Assembly: GCF_002017875.1 (NCBI RefSeq)
Contig: NZ_MUFV01000001.1
Coordinates: forward strand, 372,001-436,000
Length of the DNA: 64,000 bases
From: Deinococcus sp. LM3
GTDB taxonomy: Bacteria; Deinococcota; Deinococci; Deinococcales; Deinococcaceae
Direction of reading: 5' to 3'
A model generated the notes under the pieces. It was not told the origin of the DNA. It did not search any database and saw nothing but the letters and a program-made list of their open reading frames with translations. Within the stretch, counting starts at the first letter, position 1; each line of letters begins with the position of its first letter. The translations under genes were made by a program, and so were the position numbers. Of the stretch, positions 48,714 through 60,382 are shown in pieces.

Positions 48714-48930
48714 GCCCTCAGAGTAATGAGGACAATCGCACAATTCTCTGACTGAACATTGAAAGGTCGTGCCAGTCGGCAGCTGGCCGGAGCCAGTCCT
48801 CATGAGCGGCGCGCGAGAAGAGCGTGAACGCGCCCAGACAGCCCCCGCGGACCGTCCCTGGCGGGCGGTATGCTCGCGGGCGTACAGGGCGCGCGGCCCC
48901 CAGAGGACCGCCGCTCCGGGAGGACACCCT

Positions 48931-50565
48931 ATGCCGACCATCACCCAGTTCCGCAGCTGGCAGGACCTGACTGCCCACGCCGAAGCCACCCGCGACCTGC
49001 ACCTGCGCGACCTGTTCAGCGCCGACCCGCAGCGCGGCGAACGCCTGAACGCCGAGGGGGCCGGGCTTTACCTCGACTACAGCAAGAACCGCGTGACCGA
49101 CGAGACCCTGGGGCTGCTGCTGGCCCTGGCCCGCGAGACGGGCGTGGAGGCCCGCCGCGACGCCATGTTCGCCGGCGAGAAGATCAACGTGACCGAGGGC
49201 CGCGCCGTGCTGCACACCGCCCTGCGCGCCCCGAAAGGCGCGACCGTCATGGTGGACGGCCGCAACGTCGTTCCCGACGTGCATGAGGTACTGGACCGCA
49301 TGGCGGCCTTCGCGGATCAGGTGCGCGCCGGGACGTGGCTGGGCCACACCGGGCGGCCCCTGCGGAACATCGTGAACATCGGCATCGGCGGCAGCGACCT
49401 GGGACCGGTCATGGCCTTCGAAGCCCTGCGGCACTACGCGCAGCGGGACCTGACGCTGCGCTTCGTGTCGAACGTGGACGGCACGGATCTGGTCGAGAAG
49501 ACCCGTGACCTCGACCCGACCGAGACGCTGGTCATCGTGTCGAGCAAGACCTTCACCACGCAGGAGACCATGGCGAACGCCCAGAGTGCGCGCGCCTGGC
49601 TGCTCGCGGCGATGGGGGACGAATCGGCGGTCGCGCGGCACTTCGTGGCGGTGTCCACGAACGCGGACGCCGTGCAGAAGTTCGGGATCGACACCGCGAA
49701 CATGTTCGGCTTCTGGGACTGGGTGGGCGGCCGCTACTCGATGGACAGCGCCATCGGCCTGAGCCTGATGCTGGCCGTCGGCCCCGACCGCTTCCGCGAG
49801 CTGCTGGCGGGTTTTCACGCCATGGACGAGCACTTCCACACGGCGCCGCTGGAAGGGAACCTGCCGGTCCTGCTGGGGCTGCTGGGCATCTGGTACAACA
49901 ACTTCCATGACGCGCAGAGCCACGCCGTGCTGCCGTACGACCAGTACCTCGCGTACTTCCCGGCGTACCTGCAACAGCTGGACATGGAAAGCAACGGCAA
50001 GCACATCACCCTGGGCGGGCAGCCCGTGGACTACCAGACCGGCCCGGTCATCTGGGGGCAGCCCGGCACGAACGGCCAGCACGCCTTCTACCAGCTGATC
50101 CACCAGGGCACCAAGCTGATCCCGGCGGACTTCATCGGGTTCTGCCAGACCCTGAACCCGCTGCCGCTGGGTGACAGCGCGCCGCACCACGACCTGCTGA
50201 TGGCGAACGTGTTCGCGCAGACCGAGGCACTGGCCTTCGGCAAGAGCCTGGACGCCGTGCTGTCCGAGGGTGTGCAGCCCGACCTCGCGCCGCACCGCGT
50301 GTTCGACGGGAACCGCCCGACCAACACCATCCTCGCCGACCGCCTGACCCCGCACACGCTGGGCGCGCTGATCGCGCTGTACGAGCACAAGGTGTTCGTG
50401 CAGGGCGCCGTGTGGGACATCAATTCCTTCGACCAGTGGGGCGTGGAACTGGGCAAGGTGCTGGCCGGGAAGATCGTGCCGGAACTGCACGCCGACGCCG
50501 AACCCGAACTGCAGCACGACAGCTCCACGAACACCCTGATCCGCCGCTACCGCACGCGCCGGTAA
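48931..50565 (+). CDS. pgi: glucose-6-phosphate isomerase
   Basis: 544 residues, full-length PGI of the enterobacterial/eukaryotic length class. GIGGSDLGPVMAFEAL, VSNVDGTDLVEKTRDLDPTETLVIVSSKTFTTQETMANA (signature 1), MFGFWDWVGGRYSMDSAIGLSLM (signature 2 region) and GQPGTNGQHAFYQLIHQGTKLIPADFIGF, with the catalytic Glu and His. The C-terminal Lys lies in EHKVFVQGAVWDINSFDQWGVELGK. GGGAGGA upstream of ATG 48931 sets the start. TATGCT at 48869-48874 may be the -10, giving a 50-base leader. It interconverts glucose-6-P and fructose-6-P in glycolysis and gluconeogenesis. Confidence 0.96.
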   Translation: MPTITQFRSWQDLTAHAEATRDLHLRDLFSADPQRGERLNAEGAGLYLDYSKNRVTDETLGLLLALARETGVEARRDAMFAGEKINVTEGRAVLHTALRAPKGATVMVDGRNVVPDVHEVLDRMAAFADQVRAGTWLGHTGRPLRNIVNIGIGGSDLGPVMAFEALRHYAQRDLTLRFVSNVDGTDLVEKTRDLDPTETLVIVSSKTFTTQETMANAQSARAWLLAAMGDESAVARHFVAVSTNADAVQKFGIDTANMFGFWDWVGGRYSMDSAIGLSLMLAVGPDRFRELLAGFHAMDEHFHTAPLEGNLPVLLGLLGIWYNNFHDAQSHAVLPYDQYLAYFPAYLQQLDMESNGKHITLGGQPVDYQTGPVIWGQPGTNGQHAFYQLIHQGTKLIPADFIGFCQTLNPLPLGDSAPHHDLLMANVFAQTEALAFGKSLDAVLSEGVQPDLAPHRVFDGNRPTNTILADRLTPHTLGALIALYEHKVFVQGAVWDINSFDQWGVELGKVLAGKIVPELHADAEPELQHDSSTNTLIRRYRTRR

Positions 50566-50570
50566 GCCGC

Positions 50571-50619
50571 GCAGGAGCGGGAGGCGTGACCCACGCAGGT
50601 GGCCGCCTCCCGCTTCTGC
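50571..50619 (+). terminator. hairpin terminator after pgi
   Basis: AGCGGGAGGCG (50576-50586) pairs with CGCCTCCCGCT (50604-50614), extended by GCAG/CTGC. Confidence 0.75.
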
Positions 50620-50698
50620 GTCAGCCGGCAGCGGCCTGCCACCCGGAACGACCTGGACTCCATGCCCGCCTCCCGCTCCCGTCCGGCCGGTGTCCTGT

Positions 50699-51541
50699 TC
50701 AGGCCTTGCGCAGGGTGTTGAGGATCCCGGCGGCGATTTCCTCGACGCTGGCGCTGGTGGTGTCGCGCACGGGAATGCCGGCGCGCTGGAACATGCGTTC
50801 GGCGCGGCGGACCTCGTGTTCGCACTGTTCGAGGCTGGCGTAGCGGCTGCCGGCCTTTCGCTGGGTGCGGATGGCGTGCAGGCGCCGGGGGTCGATGGTC
50901 AGGCCGTGCAACTTGTGGCGGTGGGCCTCGAGGGGGATGGGCAGGCCGCTGCGGTCGAAATCGTCCTCCGCCAGCGGGTAGTTGCTGGCGCGCACCCCGT
51001 GTTGCAGGGCCAGGAACAGGCTGGTGGGGGTCTTGCCGGCGCGGGAGACGCCCACCAGGATCACGTCGGACAGGCCGTACTGCTTGTCGCCCACGCCGTC
51101 GTCGGTGGCGAGCGCGAAGTCCAGGGCGTCCATGCGGGACAGGTAGGCGTCGGTGTCGTGCATGTCGTGGTGGCGGCCCACGATGCGGGTGGCGCTCTGC
51201 TGGAATTCGTGTTCCAGGGCGCTCAGGCCGGGGCCGAGCAGGTCGAACACCTGCGCGGGGCAGGTCTGGAGTTCGGTCAGGACCTCGGCGCGGGTGACGG
51301 TCGTGAAGACCAGCGGGTGTTCGCCGCGCTCGGCCAGCGCGCGGACCTCGCGGGTGACGGCCTGCGCGGCGGCGAGGTCGGCGGTGAAGGGGCGGCGCAG
51401 GTAGCGCAGGGACTGGCCGGGAAAGTGGGCCAGGAGCGCGCGGGCGATGTTCTCGGCGGTCAGGCCGGTGTGGTCGCTGACGATGACGACCGTGCGGGGG
51501 TGCGGGGGTGGGGGGCCGGGCGTGGCGTCTGCCTGGGTCAT
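50699..51541 (-). CDS. ppsR: PEP synthase regulatory protein (PPSR/DUF299), bifunctional kinase/pyrophosphorylase
   Basis: 280 residues. Phosphorylates a Thr of PEP synthase or PPDK with ADP and reverses it by phosphorolysis. VVIVSDHTGLTAENIARALLAHFP opens the family domain; GVSRAGKTPTSLFLALQHGVRASNYPLAEDDF carries the P-loop; LHGLTIDPRRLHAIRTQRKAGSRYASLEQCEHEVRRAERMF follows. It is divergent from ppsA (171 bases between starts), its obvious target. Some residues before MTQADATPGP are excluded because no ribosome site precedes them. The Pro-rich N-terminus is poorly conserved. Confidence 0.93.
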   Translation of the reverse strand: MTQADATPGPPPPHPRTVVIVSDHTGLTAENIARALLAHFPGQSLRYLRRPFTADLAAAQAVTREVRALAERGEHPLVFTTVTRAEVLTELQTCPAQVFDLLGPGLSALEHEFQQSATRIVGRHHDMHDTDAYLSRMDALDFALATDDGVGDKQYGLSDVILVGVSRAGKTPTSLFLALQHGVRASNYPLAEDDFDRSGLPIPLEAHRHKLHGLTIDPRRLHAIRTQRKAGSRYASLEQCEHEVRRAERMFQRAGIPVRDTTSASVEEIAAGILNTLRKA

Positions 51542-51712
51542 GCGTTCAGGGTGACACGGGAGGGCCGGTGGGGGCGGCTGCCCAGACAGGCGGCCCGTGT
51601 CACTGGACAAGTGGCGGAGCGGGGCGGCCACCTCGGGTAAGCTGGCGGTGCAAGGCAACACTAATTCGCGCGTTTCCAGTCTTCTGGATTCCCTCTACAT
51701 CGGAGAAAAGCA

Positions 51713-54112
<2,400 letters not shown>

Positions 54113-54167
54113 AGCCGGGCAGGGCGGGGGGCGGAACGCGGGAGCGTGTTCCGTCCCCTCCCGACTA

Positions 54168-54866
54168 TCAGGCGGGCACGAGGCCCAGCGCGGCGGGCAG
54201 GTCCGCCAGTCGGGACACGACCGGCACACCGGGTTCCGGGGCAGGCAGCCCGGCCCGGCTCACCCACACGGCCCGCAGTCCAGCGGCGCGGGCGCCCTGC
54301 ACGTCCTTCTCCCAGGAATCCCCGACCATCACGGTCTGCGCGGGCGTGACGTCCAGCGCGGCGCAGGCGGCGTGGTACGCGCGGGCGTCGGGCTTGGCGG
54401 CGGGCACGTCCTCCACGCACAGCACCGCGTCCACCAGGGCGCCGAGCCCGAAGTGCGCGAGTTTCTGGCCCTGCACCTCGCGCACGTAGTTGGTCAGGAC
54501 GGCCAGCCGCAGTCCGGCGGCCCGCAGGTCACGCAGGACGTCCGGCGCGCCGGGCAGCAGTCGCCAGTGCTCCCGGTACGCGGCGCGGTACGTGAGGGTG
54601 GCGGCCTCGCCGTCCGGGTCGGCGGCGCCCAGTTCGGTCAGCAGGCCCGTAAACCGCCGCACCCGCGCGCCGTGGGCGCTGAGCTGACCGCTGAACAGCA
54701 GCGGGTCGATGGCGCGGATGTGCGCCGCGTGCCGCGCGAACAGCTCGGCCGGGTCCACGCTCAGGCCGTGCGCGTGCGCCACGGCCCGCAGGCCCGCGTG
54801 CGTGCAGGCCGAGTCGTCGAAGAGGGTGTCGTCCAGATCGAGAATCACGGCCTGCGGGCGGGTCAT
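54168..54866 (-). CDS. HAD-superfamily hydrolase
   Basis: 232 residues. Motif I ILDLDDTLFDDS (nucleophile Asp and acid/base Asp), motif II LAVLTNY, motif III Lys in AAKPDARAYH and motif IV VMVGDSWEKDVQGARAAG. The helical cap between I and II is subclass I. YjjG-like nucleotidase or phosphoglycolate phosphatase are plausible activities; the substrate cannot be read. TACAGT lies seven bases before the ATG on the minus strand. Convergent with ppsA. Confidence 0.9.
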   Translation of the reverse strand: MTRPQAVILDLDDTLFDDSACTHAGLRAVAHAHGLSVDPAELFARHAAHIRAIDPLLFSGQLSAHGARVRRFTGLLTELGAADPDGEAATLTYRAAYREHWRLLPGAPDVLRDLRAAGLRLAVLTNYVREVQGQKLAHFGLGALVDAVLCVEDVPAAKPDARAYHAACAALDVTPAQTVMVGDSWEKDVQGARAAGLRAVWVSRAGLPAPEPGVPVVSRLADLPAALGLVPA

Positions 54867-54903
54867 GCGCCGAACTGTAGCGTTCCGCGCCGCCCAGCGC
54901 AGC

Positions 54904-56850
54904 TCAGCGCGTGGTCTGCTTCCCGGCGCTTCCGGTCATGGCGCGGAGTGCGGCGCGTGCCTGACGCGCCCGCTCAGCGGTCACGCTGCCCGTCAGGCTG
55001 GCGCCCGTCACGGCGGCGGCCTCCATGGTCAGGTCGATGCCAGTCAGGGCGCGGCCGGCGCCGCTGAGGGTCAGGGAGTCCGGGTACACGCCGAAGGGTT
55101 CGCCATCATTCACCTGTCCGTCGTCGTTGGTGTCCTGCCACGCGGCGACGAGGTAGGTGCCGGCTTTCAGGTTCCGCAGGGTGTACGGGGGTCTGAGGGT
55201 ACTTCCCGGCACTTCCGTGAATTCGCTGCGGCTGGCGTCCAGCGTGTCGCCGTCCATGAACAGCGCCGCGACCACGACGGCCGTGTTCGTCACCGGCGGT
55301 GTGGGCGCGGGCGCAGCGGGGGACGAGCCACCCAGCAGCGCGTTGACGTCGATCAGGCCGGCGCCGCAGCCGCCGCTGACGTCGCAGCGGCTGCCGAGCG
55401 GCGCGGCGCTGGCCCGCAGGCGCGCGCGGACCTGATCGGGTGTCAGGGTGGGCTCCTGTCCCAGCAGCAGCGCGGCGGCGCCCGCGACGTGCGGGGCCGC
55501 CATCGAGGTACCGTCCATGAAGGCGTACGCGTCCTGTCCGCTCTGGGCGTCCCGGACGGTGCTGAGGATCCCGCCGGGGTAGGCGCGGCCGTTCACGCTG
55601 ACGCTCAGGCGCGAGTTCCCGCCGGGCGCCATCACGTCGATGCGGGCGCCGTGGTTGGAGTACGGCGCGCGGCGGCCGTCCGGGCCGGTCGCGCCGACCG
55701 TGATCACGTCCGCGCAGTTGGCAGGAGAGCTGGTCGAGGCGCTCACGTCGTCGTTCCCGGCCGCGACGACCGTGACGACCTGCCGGGCGCGGAGTTCCGC
55801 GAAGACGCGCTGCTCGGCGGCCGAGCAGGCGCCCGGACCCCCCAGGCTGAGGTTCACGATGCGCGCCGGGTGGCGGTTCACGGGCACGCCGTCCACGGTC
55901 ACGCCGGCCGCCCACAGCACCCCGCCGAGAATGTCCGCGAGGCTGCCGCCGCCGGTCGTGTCGAGCGCCCGGACCGGCACGATCCGCGCGCCCCAGCTGA
56001 CGCCCGCCACGCCCCGGCCGTTCCCGGTGTGCGCGGCCACGCTCCCGGCCACGTGCGTGCCGTGGTAGTCGGTGTCGCCGCCCAGGTCGGTGGGGTCGGG
56101 GTCCACGCCGTTCCCGTCGCCGGCCAGGTCGGGGTCGCTCACGAAATCCATGCCGGGCAGCGTGCGGTCGCGCAGGTCCGCGTGCGGTACCACGCCGCTG
56201 TCCACGACGGCCACCGTGACGGCCGCGCCAGTCGTGCGGTCCCAGGCGGCAGGCAGGTTCAGGGCCGGGTACTGCCACTGCACCGGGTAGTACGGGTCGT
56301 TCGGGGTGGCCAGTGCGTGCAGGCGGCGGTTGGGCGTGACGCCCTGCACGCCCGGCTGGCCCAGCAGCGTCTGCGCGACCAGCCGCGACTGCGGGCCGCT
56401 CAGGGTCTGTTCGCTGCGGTACAGGGCCAGTCCGGCGGCGCTGGAGCCGGTCACGCGGCGCAGCGTGGTCACACCCACATCCGGGGTGGTCACGGTCAGG
56501 GTCCCCAGGCCCTGCACGCTCAGGCCGGGGCGGGTCACGATCAGGTACTCGCCGGGAATCTCGCCGGTCCCGGCGGTGGTCGGCGTCGTGCGGGCCGCGT
56601 GGACGTCCGGGCTGCCGTCGGTGGCCGCGCCGGTCGCGCCGGGGAACGTCAGGACTCCGCTCACGCTGAAGGTCGTGACGGGTGCCGGGGTGACGGGTGC
56701 GGGGGTGACGGGCGCTGGTGGCGTGGGATTCGGGGTGGCCGGAGTCGTCTGGGACGGCCCCGAACCACCTCCGCCGCAGGCGCTCAGGAGGGCGCCGGTG
56801 AGGACGGACAGGGCCAGGAAACGGGTCAGGGGCGCAGAGGACACGGGCAT
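54904..56850 (-). CDS. S8 (subtilisin-like) protease, predicted lipoprotein
   Basis: 648 residues. Signal peptide with lipobox LLSAC (Cys25), then a Thr/Pro linker (APVTPAPVTPAPVTT). Residues ~60-190 form a propeptide-like domain. The peptidase has Asp217 (VAVVDSG), His263 (DYHGTHVAG), Asn in VVAAGND and Ser in DGTSMAAPHVAGAAALLLG. A C-terminal beta domain (~100 residues) contains a DTNDDGQVNDGE loop resembling a calcium-binding dockerin/EF-hand motif. TACCCT is seven bases before ATG 56850. Anchored to the cell envelope and secreted; substrate unknown. Confidence 0.92.
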   Translation of the reverse strand: MPVSSAPLTRFLALSVLTGALLSACGGGGSGPSQTTPATPNPTPPAPVTPAPVTPAPVTTFSVSGVLTFPGATGAATDGSPDVHAARTTPTTAGTGEIPGEYLIVTRPGLSVQGLGTLTVTTPDVGVTTLRRVTGSSAAGLALYRSEQTLSGPQSRLVAQTLLGQPGVQGVTPNRRLHALATPNDPYYPVQWQYPALNLPAAWDRTTGAAVTVAVVDSGVVPHADLRDRTLPGMDFVSDPDLAGDGNGVDPDPTDLGGDTDYHGTHVAGSVAAHTGNGRGVAGVSWGARIVPVRALDTTGGGSLADILGGVLWAAGVTVDGVPVNRHPARIVNLSLGGPGACSAAEQRVFAELRARQVVTVVAAGNDDVSASTSSPANCADVITVGATGPDGRRAPYSNHGARIDVMAPGGNSRLSVSVNGRAYPGGILSTVRDAQSGQDAYAFMDGTSMAAPHVAGAAALLLGQEPTLTPDQVRARLRASAAPLGSRCDVSGGCGAGLIDVNALLGGSSPAAPAPTPPVTNTAVVVAALFMDGDTLDASRSEFTEVPGSTLRPPYTLRNLKAGTYLVAAWQDTNDDGQVNDGEPFGVYPDSLTLSGAGRALTGIDLTMEAAAVTGASLTGSVTAERARQARAALRAMTGSAGKQTTR

Positions 56851-56963
56851 CCCCTTCAGGGTAGGGGACGGTGGCCGGCGACGGGGCCGCAACTCTGGCA
56901 CCTGCTCACGCCGCCTGCGCCGACAGGGTGCCCGCTCCGGGGCAAGTCCCCCCCCCGGAGTCT

Positions 56964-56997
56964 AAAAAACCCCCGCTGGGTGCGTCCCCAGCGGGGG
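56964..56997 (-). terminator. strong intrinsic terminator reading leftward
   Basis: On the minus strand an 11-bp GC stem (CCCCCGCTGGG against CCCAGCGGGGG) is followed by six U. It lies just upstream of the S8 protease promoter and terminates minus-strand transcription from 57000 onwards, where no minus-strand gene is apparent. Confidence 0.85.
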
Positions 56998-57001
56998 TAG
57001 C

Positions 57002-57163
57002 GTGTCATAACGCCGTAAGAGAGATTTTTCATACTTTGAGATCGAAGGACTCAGGTAGGCACCACTCAGGTCACCACCTCCGGACGCCTCCCCTGCCGGG
57101 CGGCTGCGGTGTCCTGTCGCCCCGCGTTCCCCCGCCCTCTCGTCTGTTCAAGGAGTTCCACCC
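57002..57163 (+). promoter_or_regulatory. leader region of the YeeE/YedE operon
   Basis: 162 bases. CATACT at 57030-57035 is a possible -10. Two imperfect 15-base direct repeats (ACTCAGGTAGGCACC at 57050 and ACTCAGGTCACCACC at 57065) follow. GGACGCC (57083) and GGTGTCC (57108) can pair. AAGGAG precedes the first ATG. No known riboswitch consensus recognised. Confidence 0.4.
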
Positions 57164-57451
57164 ATGACCATTGCACTCATCGCCGCCGGTTTTCTCATCA
57201 TGGCCTACAGCACCTTCTTCGGGTACCAGCTGAAGTCGCGGGCGTCCGGCGGGCTGATCGGCACGCGCCTCACGCAGCTGCTCGCCATGATCGCCGCGTT
57301 CGCCCTGAGTTACCTGGTGGTGGGCGCCCTGACCTTCGGCCGTCCCGCCGACAGCTCGATGCTGATCCTGTCCGTGATCCTGCTGCTGGGCGCCGTGTTC
57401 GTGATTCTGGTCCTGAACCTCGTGCGGGACGTGCTGGGAACCCTGGAATAA
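57164..57451 (+). CDS. three-helix membrane protein, unknown
   Basis: 95 residues: three hydrophobic helices (TIALIAAGFLIMAYSTFFGY, LTQLLAMIAAFALSYLVVGAL, SSMLILSVILLLGAVFVILVLNLV) with short loops. No known motif; looks like an accessory subunit or small envelope protein. AAGGAG lies nine bases before the ATG. Its TAA shares a base with the next ATG (TAATG), so it is coupled to the regulator-like gene and is first in a four-gene operon with the sulfur permease halves. Confidence 0.7.
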   Translation: MTIALIAAGFLIMAYSTFFGYQLKSRASGGLIGTRLTQLLAMIAAFALSYLVVGALTFGRPADSSMLILSVILLLGAVFVILVLNLVRDVLGTLE

Positions 57452-58044
57452 TGATGATCTACGAGCGACTTCCCCGCCCGGACGGCCTTCAGTTGACGCG
57501 GGAACAGCTGCGGGTCTACATGATGTGTAACGGCCGCCGCGCCCTGGAGGAGGTCGCCGCGCTGACCCGCCTGCCGCTGAACGAACTGCAGAGCGCCCTG
57601 AAGGACCTGCAACAGCTGAACCTGCTGGCCCCCGCCGCCACGCCCGCTGAGCCCACCGCCCCGCTGCCCGCGCAATTGCAGGAGCAGCTGATGAAGGAAG
57701 CCCAGGCGGCCCTGAACGCCCTGCCCGACGACGCCCTGCCCGGCACGGGCTTCCAGACGCCGCCAGTCGCCGCCGGACAGCCCGAGGCTCCGGTGTTCCC
57801 GCACACCCTGCCGGACATCACCGCCCACCTGCGCGGCGTCCTGACCGAGCACCTGGGCGGCCGGGCCGCGCCGTACGTGGCGCAGATCTCGGCGTGCCGC
57901 GACCTGACCGAACTCGGCGCCCTGGTGCCCAAGATGGCTGCCAAGATCAAGCTCGTCATTCACGAGCAGGCCGGCAGCGCCCTGAAAGACGCCTTCGCGC
58001 AGTGTCTGGCCGCGCACGCCGCGCAGGAGGCCGCGCGTGCCTGA
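57451..58044 (+). CDS. winged-helix-like protein of unknown function
   Basis: 197 residues. The N-terminal ~65 residues (LQLTREQLRVYMMCNGRRALEEVAALTRLPLNELQSALKDLQQLNLL) look like a winged helix that could read DNA or RNA. An Ala/Pro linker follows, then a helical C-terminal domain (PDITAHLRGVLTEHLGGRAAPYVAQISACRDLTELGALVPKMAAKIKLVIHEQAGSALKDAF) that resembles helical modules found in some bacterial regulators. No catalytic motif. It overlaps the next gene by eight bases. A regulator or sensor of the permease operon is inference. Confidence 0.65.
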   Translation: MMIYERLPRPDGLQLTREQLRVYMMCNGRRALEEVAALTRLPLNELQSALKDLQQLNLLAPAATPAEPTAPLPAQLQEQLMKEAQAALNALPDDALPGTGFQTPPVAAGQPEAPVFPHTLPDITAHLRGVLTEHLGGRAAPYVAQISACRDLTELGALVPKMAAKIKLVIHEQAGSALKDAFAQCLAAHAAQEAARA

Positions 58045-58603
58045 GCTGCTGCGCCTGCTCCAGGAACCCTGGCCGTGGTACGTGAGCGGCCCCCTGATCG
58101 GCCTGACCGTGCCGCTGCTGCTGCTGCTGGGCAACCGCGCCTTCGGGATCTCCTCGAACCTGCGCCACGCCTGCGCTGTCCTGCTGCCGGACCGCCTGAA
58201 ACCCGCGCTGTTCCGCCACGACTGGCGCGCCCAGAGCTGGAACCTGCTGTTCGCCGCCGGCATGATCCTGGGCGGCGTCCTGGCCGCCACGCTGCTGCGC
58301 GACCCCGCCCCCACCGCGCTGTCCGGCGCGGCTGTGCAGAGCCTCGGCACGCTGGGCGTGACCGTGCAACCGGGCCTGCTGCCCGCCGTCCTGACCGACC
58401 TGAGTCGCCCCGCCACGTGGGGGCTGCTGATCCTGTCGGGCCTGCTGGTGGGGTTCGGCACCCGCTACGCCGGGGGCTGCACCAGCGGGCACGCCATCAC
58501 GGGCCTCAGCACCCTTCAGGCACCCAGCCTGATCGCCACGGCCTCCTTCTTCGCGGGCGGGATCCTGAGCGCTAACCTGCTGCTCCCGCTGTTCCTGAGG
58601 TGA
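58037..58603 (+). CDS. YeeE/YedE (TsuA-like) sulfur permease, first half
   Basis: 188 residues, about five hydrophobic segments; GTG start. The signature GTRYAGGCTSGHAITGLS carries the conserved cysteine that relays thiosulfate in TsuA-type proteins. In the long single-chain YeeE two such modules are fused; here they are two genes (the pmpA/pmpB arrangement), so this protein and the next should form one permease. Thiosulfate or sulfide-like substrates are inferred from the family. Confidence 0.9.
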   Translation: MPELLRLLQEPWPWYVSGPLIGLTVPLLLLLGNRAFGISSNLRHACAVLLPDRLKPALFRHDWRAQSWNLLFAAGMILGGVLAATLLRDPAPTALSGAAVQSLGTLGVTVQPGLLPAVLTDLSRPATWGLLILSGLLVGFGTRYAGGCTSGHAITGLSTLQAPSLIATASFFAGGILSANLLLPLFLR

Positions 58604-58607
58604 ACCC

Positions 58608-59066
<459 letters not shown>

Positions 59067-59087
59067 CCCATCCGGCCCCCGACGCGG

Positions 59088-60293
59088 TCAGTCCAGCTGA
59101 AGGAAGATCGCCTTGAGGTACTGCGCCTCCGCGAAGGTCGCGTGGTGATCCGGGGCGTGCTGACTGGTGTGCAGTTCCTTCCAGGGGCGGCCGCTGCGGT
59201 CGGCGGCCTCGCGCACGGCCGCCCAGAACTCGTCGGCGCTGACGTGCGCGGAGCACGACGCGCTGACCAGAATGCCGCCCCGCGCGAGGCGGCGGATGCC
59301 GTCGGCAGCCAGTTTGCCGTACGCGCGGATCGCGCCCGTGCGTTCCGCTTCACGCCGCGCCAGCGAGGGCGGGTCCAGGATCACGAGGTCGAACTCGCGG
59401 CTCGTTCCGGTCAGCCACTCGAACACGTCGGCCTGCATCGTCTCGTGCGGCGCACCGAGTTTCGGGTTCAGGGCGTAGTTGCGCTGCGCGCTTCGCAGGG
59501 CGTGCGCGCTCAGGTCCAGGCTGACCACGTCGGCCGCGCCGCCCCGCGCGGCGTACAGACTGAACCCCCCGCTGAACGAGAAGGCGTTCAGCACGCGGCG
59601 GTCACGGGCGTACCGCTCCACGCGGCGGCGGTTGTCCCGCTGATCCAGGAAGAAGCCGGTCTTCTGGCCGCGCAGCACGTCCGCCTCGAAAGCCAGTCCG
59701 GTCTCGTGGAACACGACCGGGCCGTCCGGGACCGCGCCGGCCAGCACCTGACCGTCGTGCAGGCCGGCGGCGGCGGCGCGCACCTGAATGTTGCGGCTCA
59801 GGCGCAGCACGACCCCGGCGCCGGGAAAGCGGGATTCCAGAAGGTCCAGCACGCGTTCCAGGTGCGGGAACCACGCGGCGGTGTACAGCTTCACGACCAG
59901 CGTGTCCGCGTAGCGGTCCACAACCAGTCCGGGCCAGCCGTCCGATTCGCCGTTCACGGCGCGGTACCCGTCGGTGTCCGGACCGAACAGCGGCGCGCGG
60001 CGCAGCAGGGCCGCGTCCAGGCGGGCGGCCCACCAGTCGTCGTTCAGGGTGGCGGGCGCCCCGTGATGCAGCACCCGCACGCGCAGCGGACTGTCCGGGT
60101 CGAACAGACCGATCGCCAGGAAGCGGTCGCGGCGGTCGTAGATCACGGCGAGTTCCCCGGCGTCACCCTCGCGGTTCTGGTCGCGCAGGCTCGATTCGTA
60201 CACCCAGGGGTGCCCGGCGCGGATGTGCGTCTCGGCGGCCGGAGAGACCCGCAGTCTCAGGCGGGAACGGGGGGTGGGAGCGGCGTCCTGCAT
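59088..60293 (-). CDS. class I rRNA large-subunit methyltransferase (RlmI/RlmK-like)
   Basis: 401 residues. N-terminal PUA domain (RLRLRVSPAAETHIRAGHPWVYESSL), a central beta domain, and a Rossmann methyltransferase domain: LNAFSFSGGFSLYAARGGAADVVSLDLSAHAL (SAM-binding), LVILDPPSLARR (motif IV DPPS) and LVSASCSAHVSADEF (Cys-bearing motif VI). This order matches 23S rRNA m5C1962 methyltransferase RlmI; the base and position are inference. TACGCT lies six bases before ATG 60293 on the minus strand. Confidence 0.92.
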   Translation of the reverse strand: MQDAAPTPRSRLRLRVSPAAETHIRAGHPWVYESSLRDQNREGDAGELAVIYDRRDRFLAIGLFDPDSPLRVRVLHHGAPATLNDDWWAARLDAALLRRAPLFGPDTDGYRAVNGESDGWPGLVVDRYADTLVVKLYTAAWFPHLERVLDLLESRFPGAGVVLRLSRNIQVRAAAAGLHDGQVLAGAVPDGPVVFHETGLAFEADVLRGQKTGFFLDQRDNRRRVERYARDRRVLNAFSFSGGFSLYAARGGAADVVSLDLSAHALRSAQRNYALNPKLGAPHETMQADVFEWLTGTSREFDLVILDPPSLARREAERTGAIRAYGKLAADGIRRLARGGILVSASCSAHVSADEFWAAVREAADRSGRPWKELHTSQHAPDHHATFAEAQYLKAIFLQLD

Positions 60294-60331
60294 CCCCCCA
60301 GCGTACCGCACCGCCCAGTCCGGCAAGCGAA

Positions 60332-60358
60332 CAGGCCGCCCCTGCTGCGGGCGGCCTG
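60332..60358 (-). terminator. 10-bp hairpin after fadA
   Basis: CAGGCCGCCC pairs with GGGCGGCCTG around a 7-base loop, in the 89-base gap between fadA and the methyltransferase gene (both minus). Confidence 0.75.
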
Positions 60359-60382
60359 CGTATCACGGGTGGACCGCGCCGG

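Noticed and set aside
57002..57163. Riboswitch in the permease operon leader
   Set aside because: Some pairing is possible, but none of the riboswitch consensus cores I know (SAM, cobalamin, TPP, FMN, glycine) is recognisable; kept only as a low-confidence leader.
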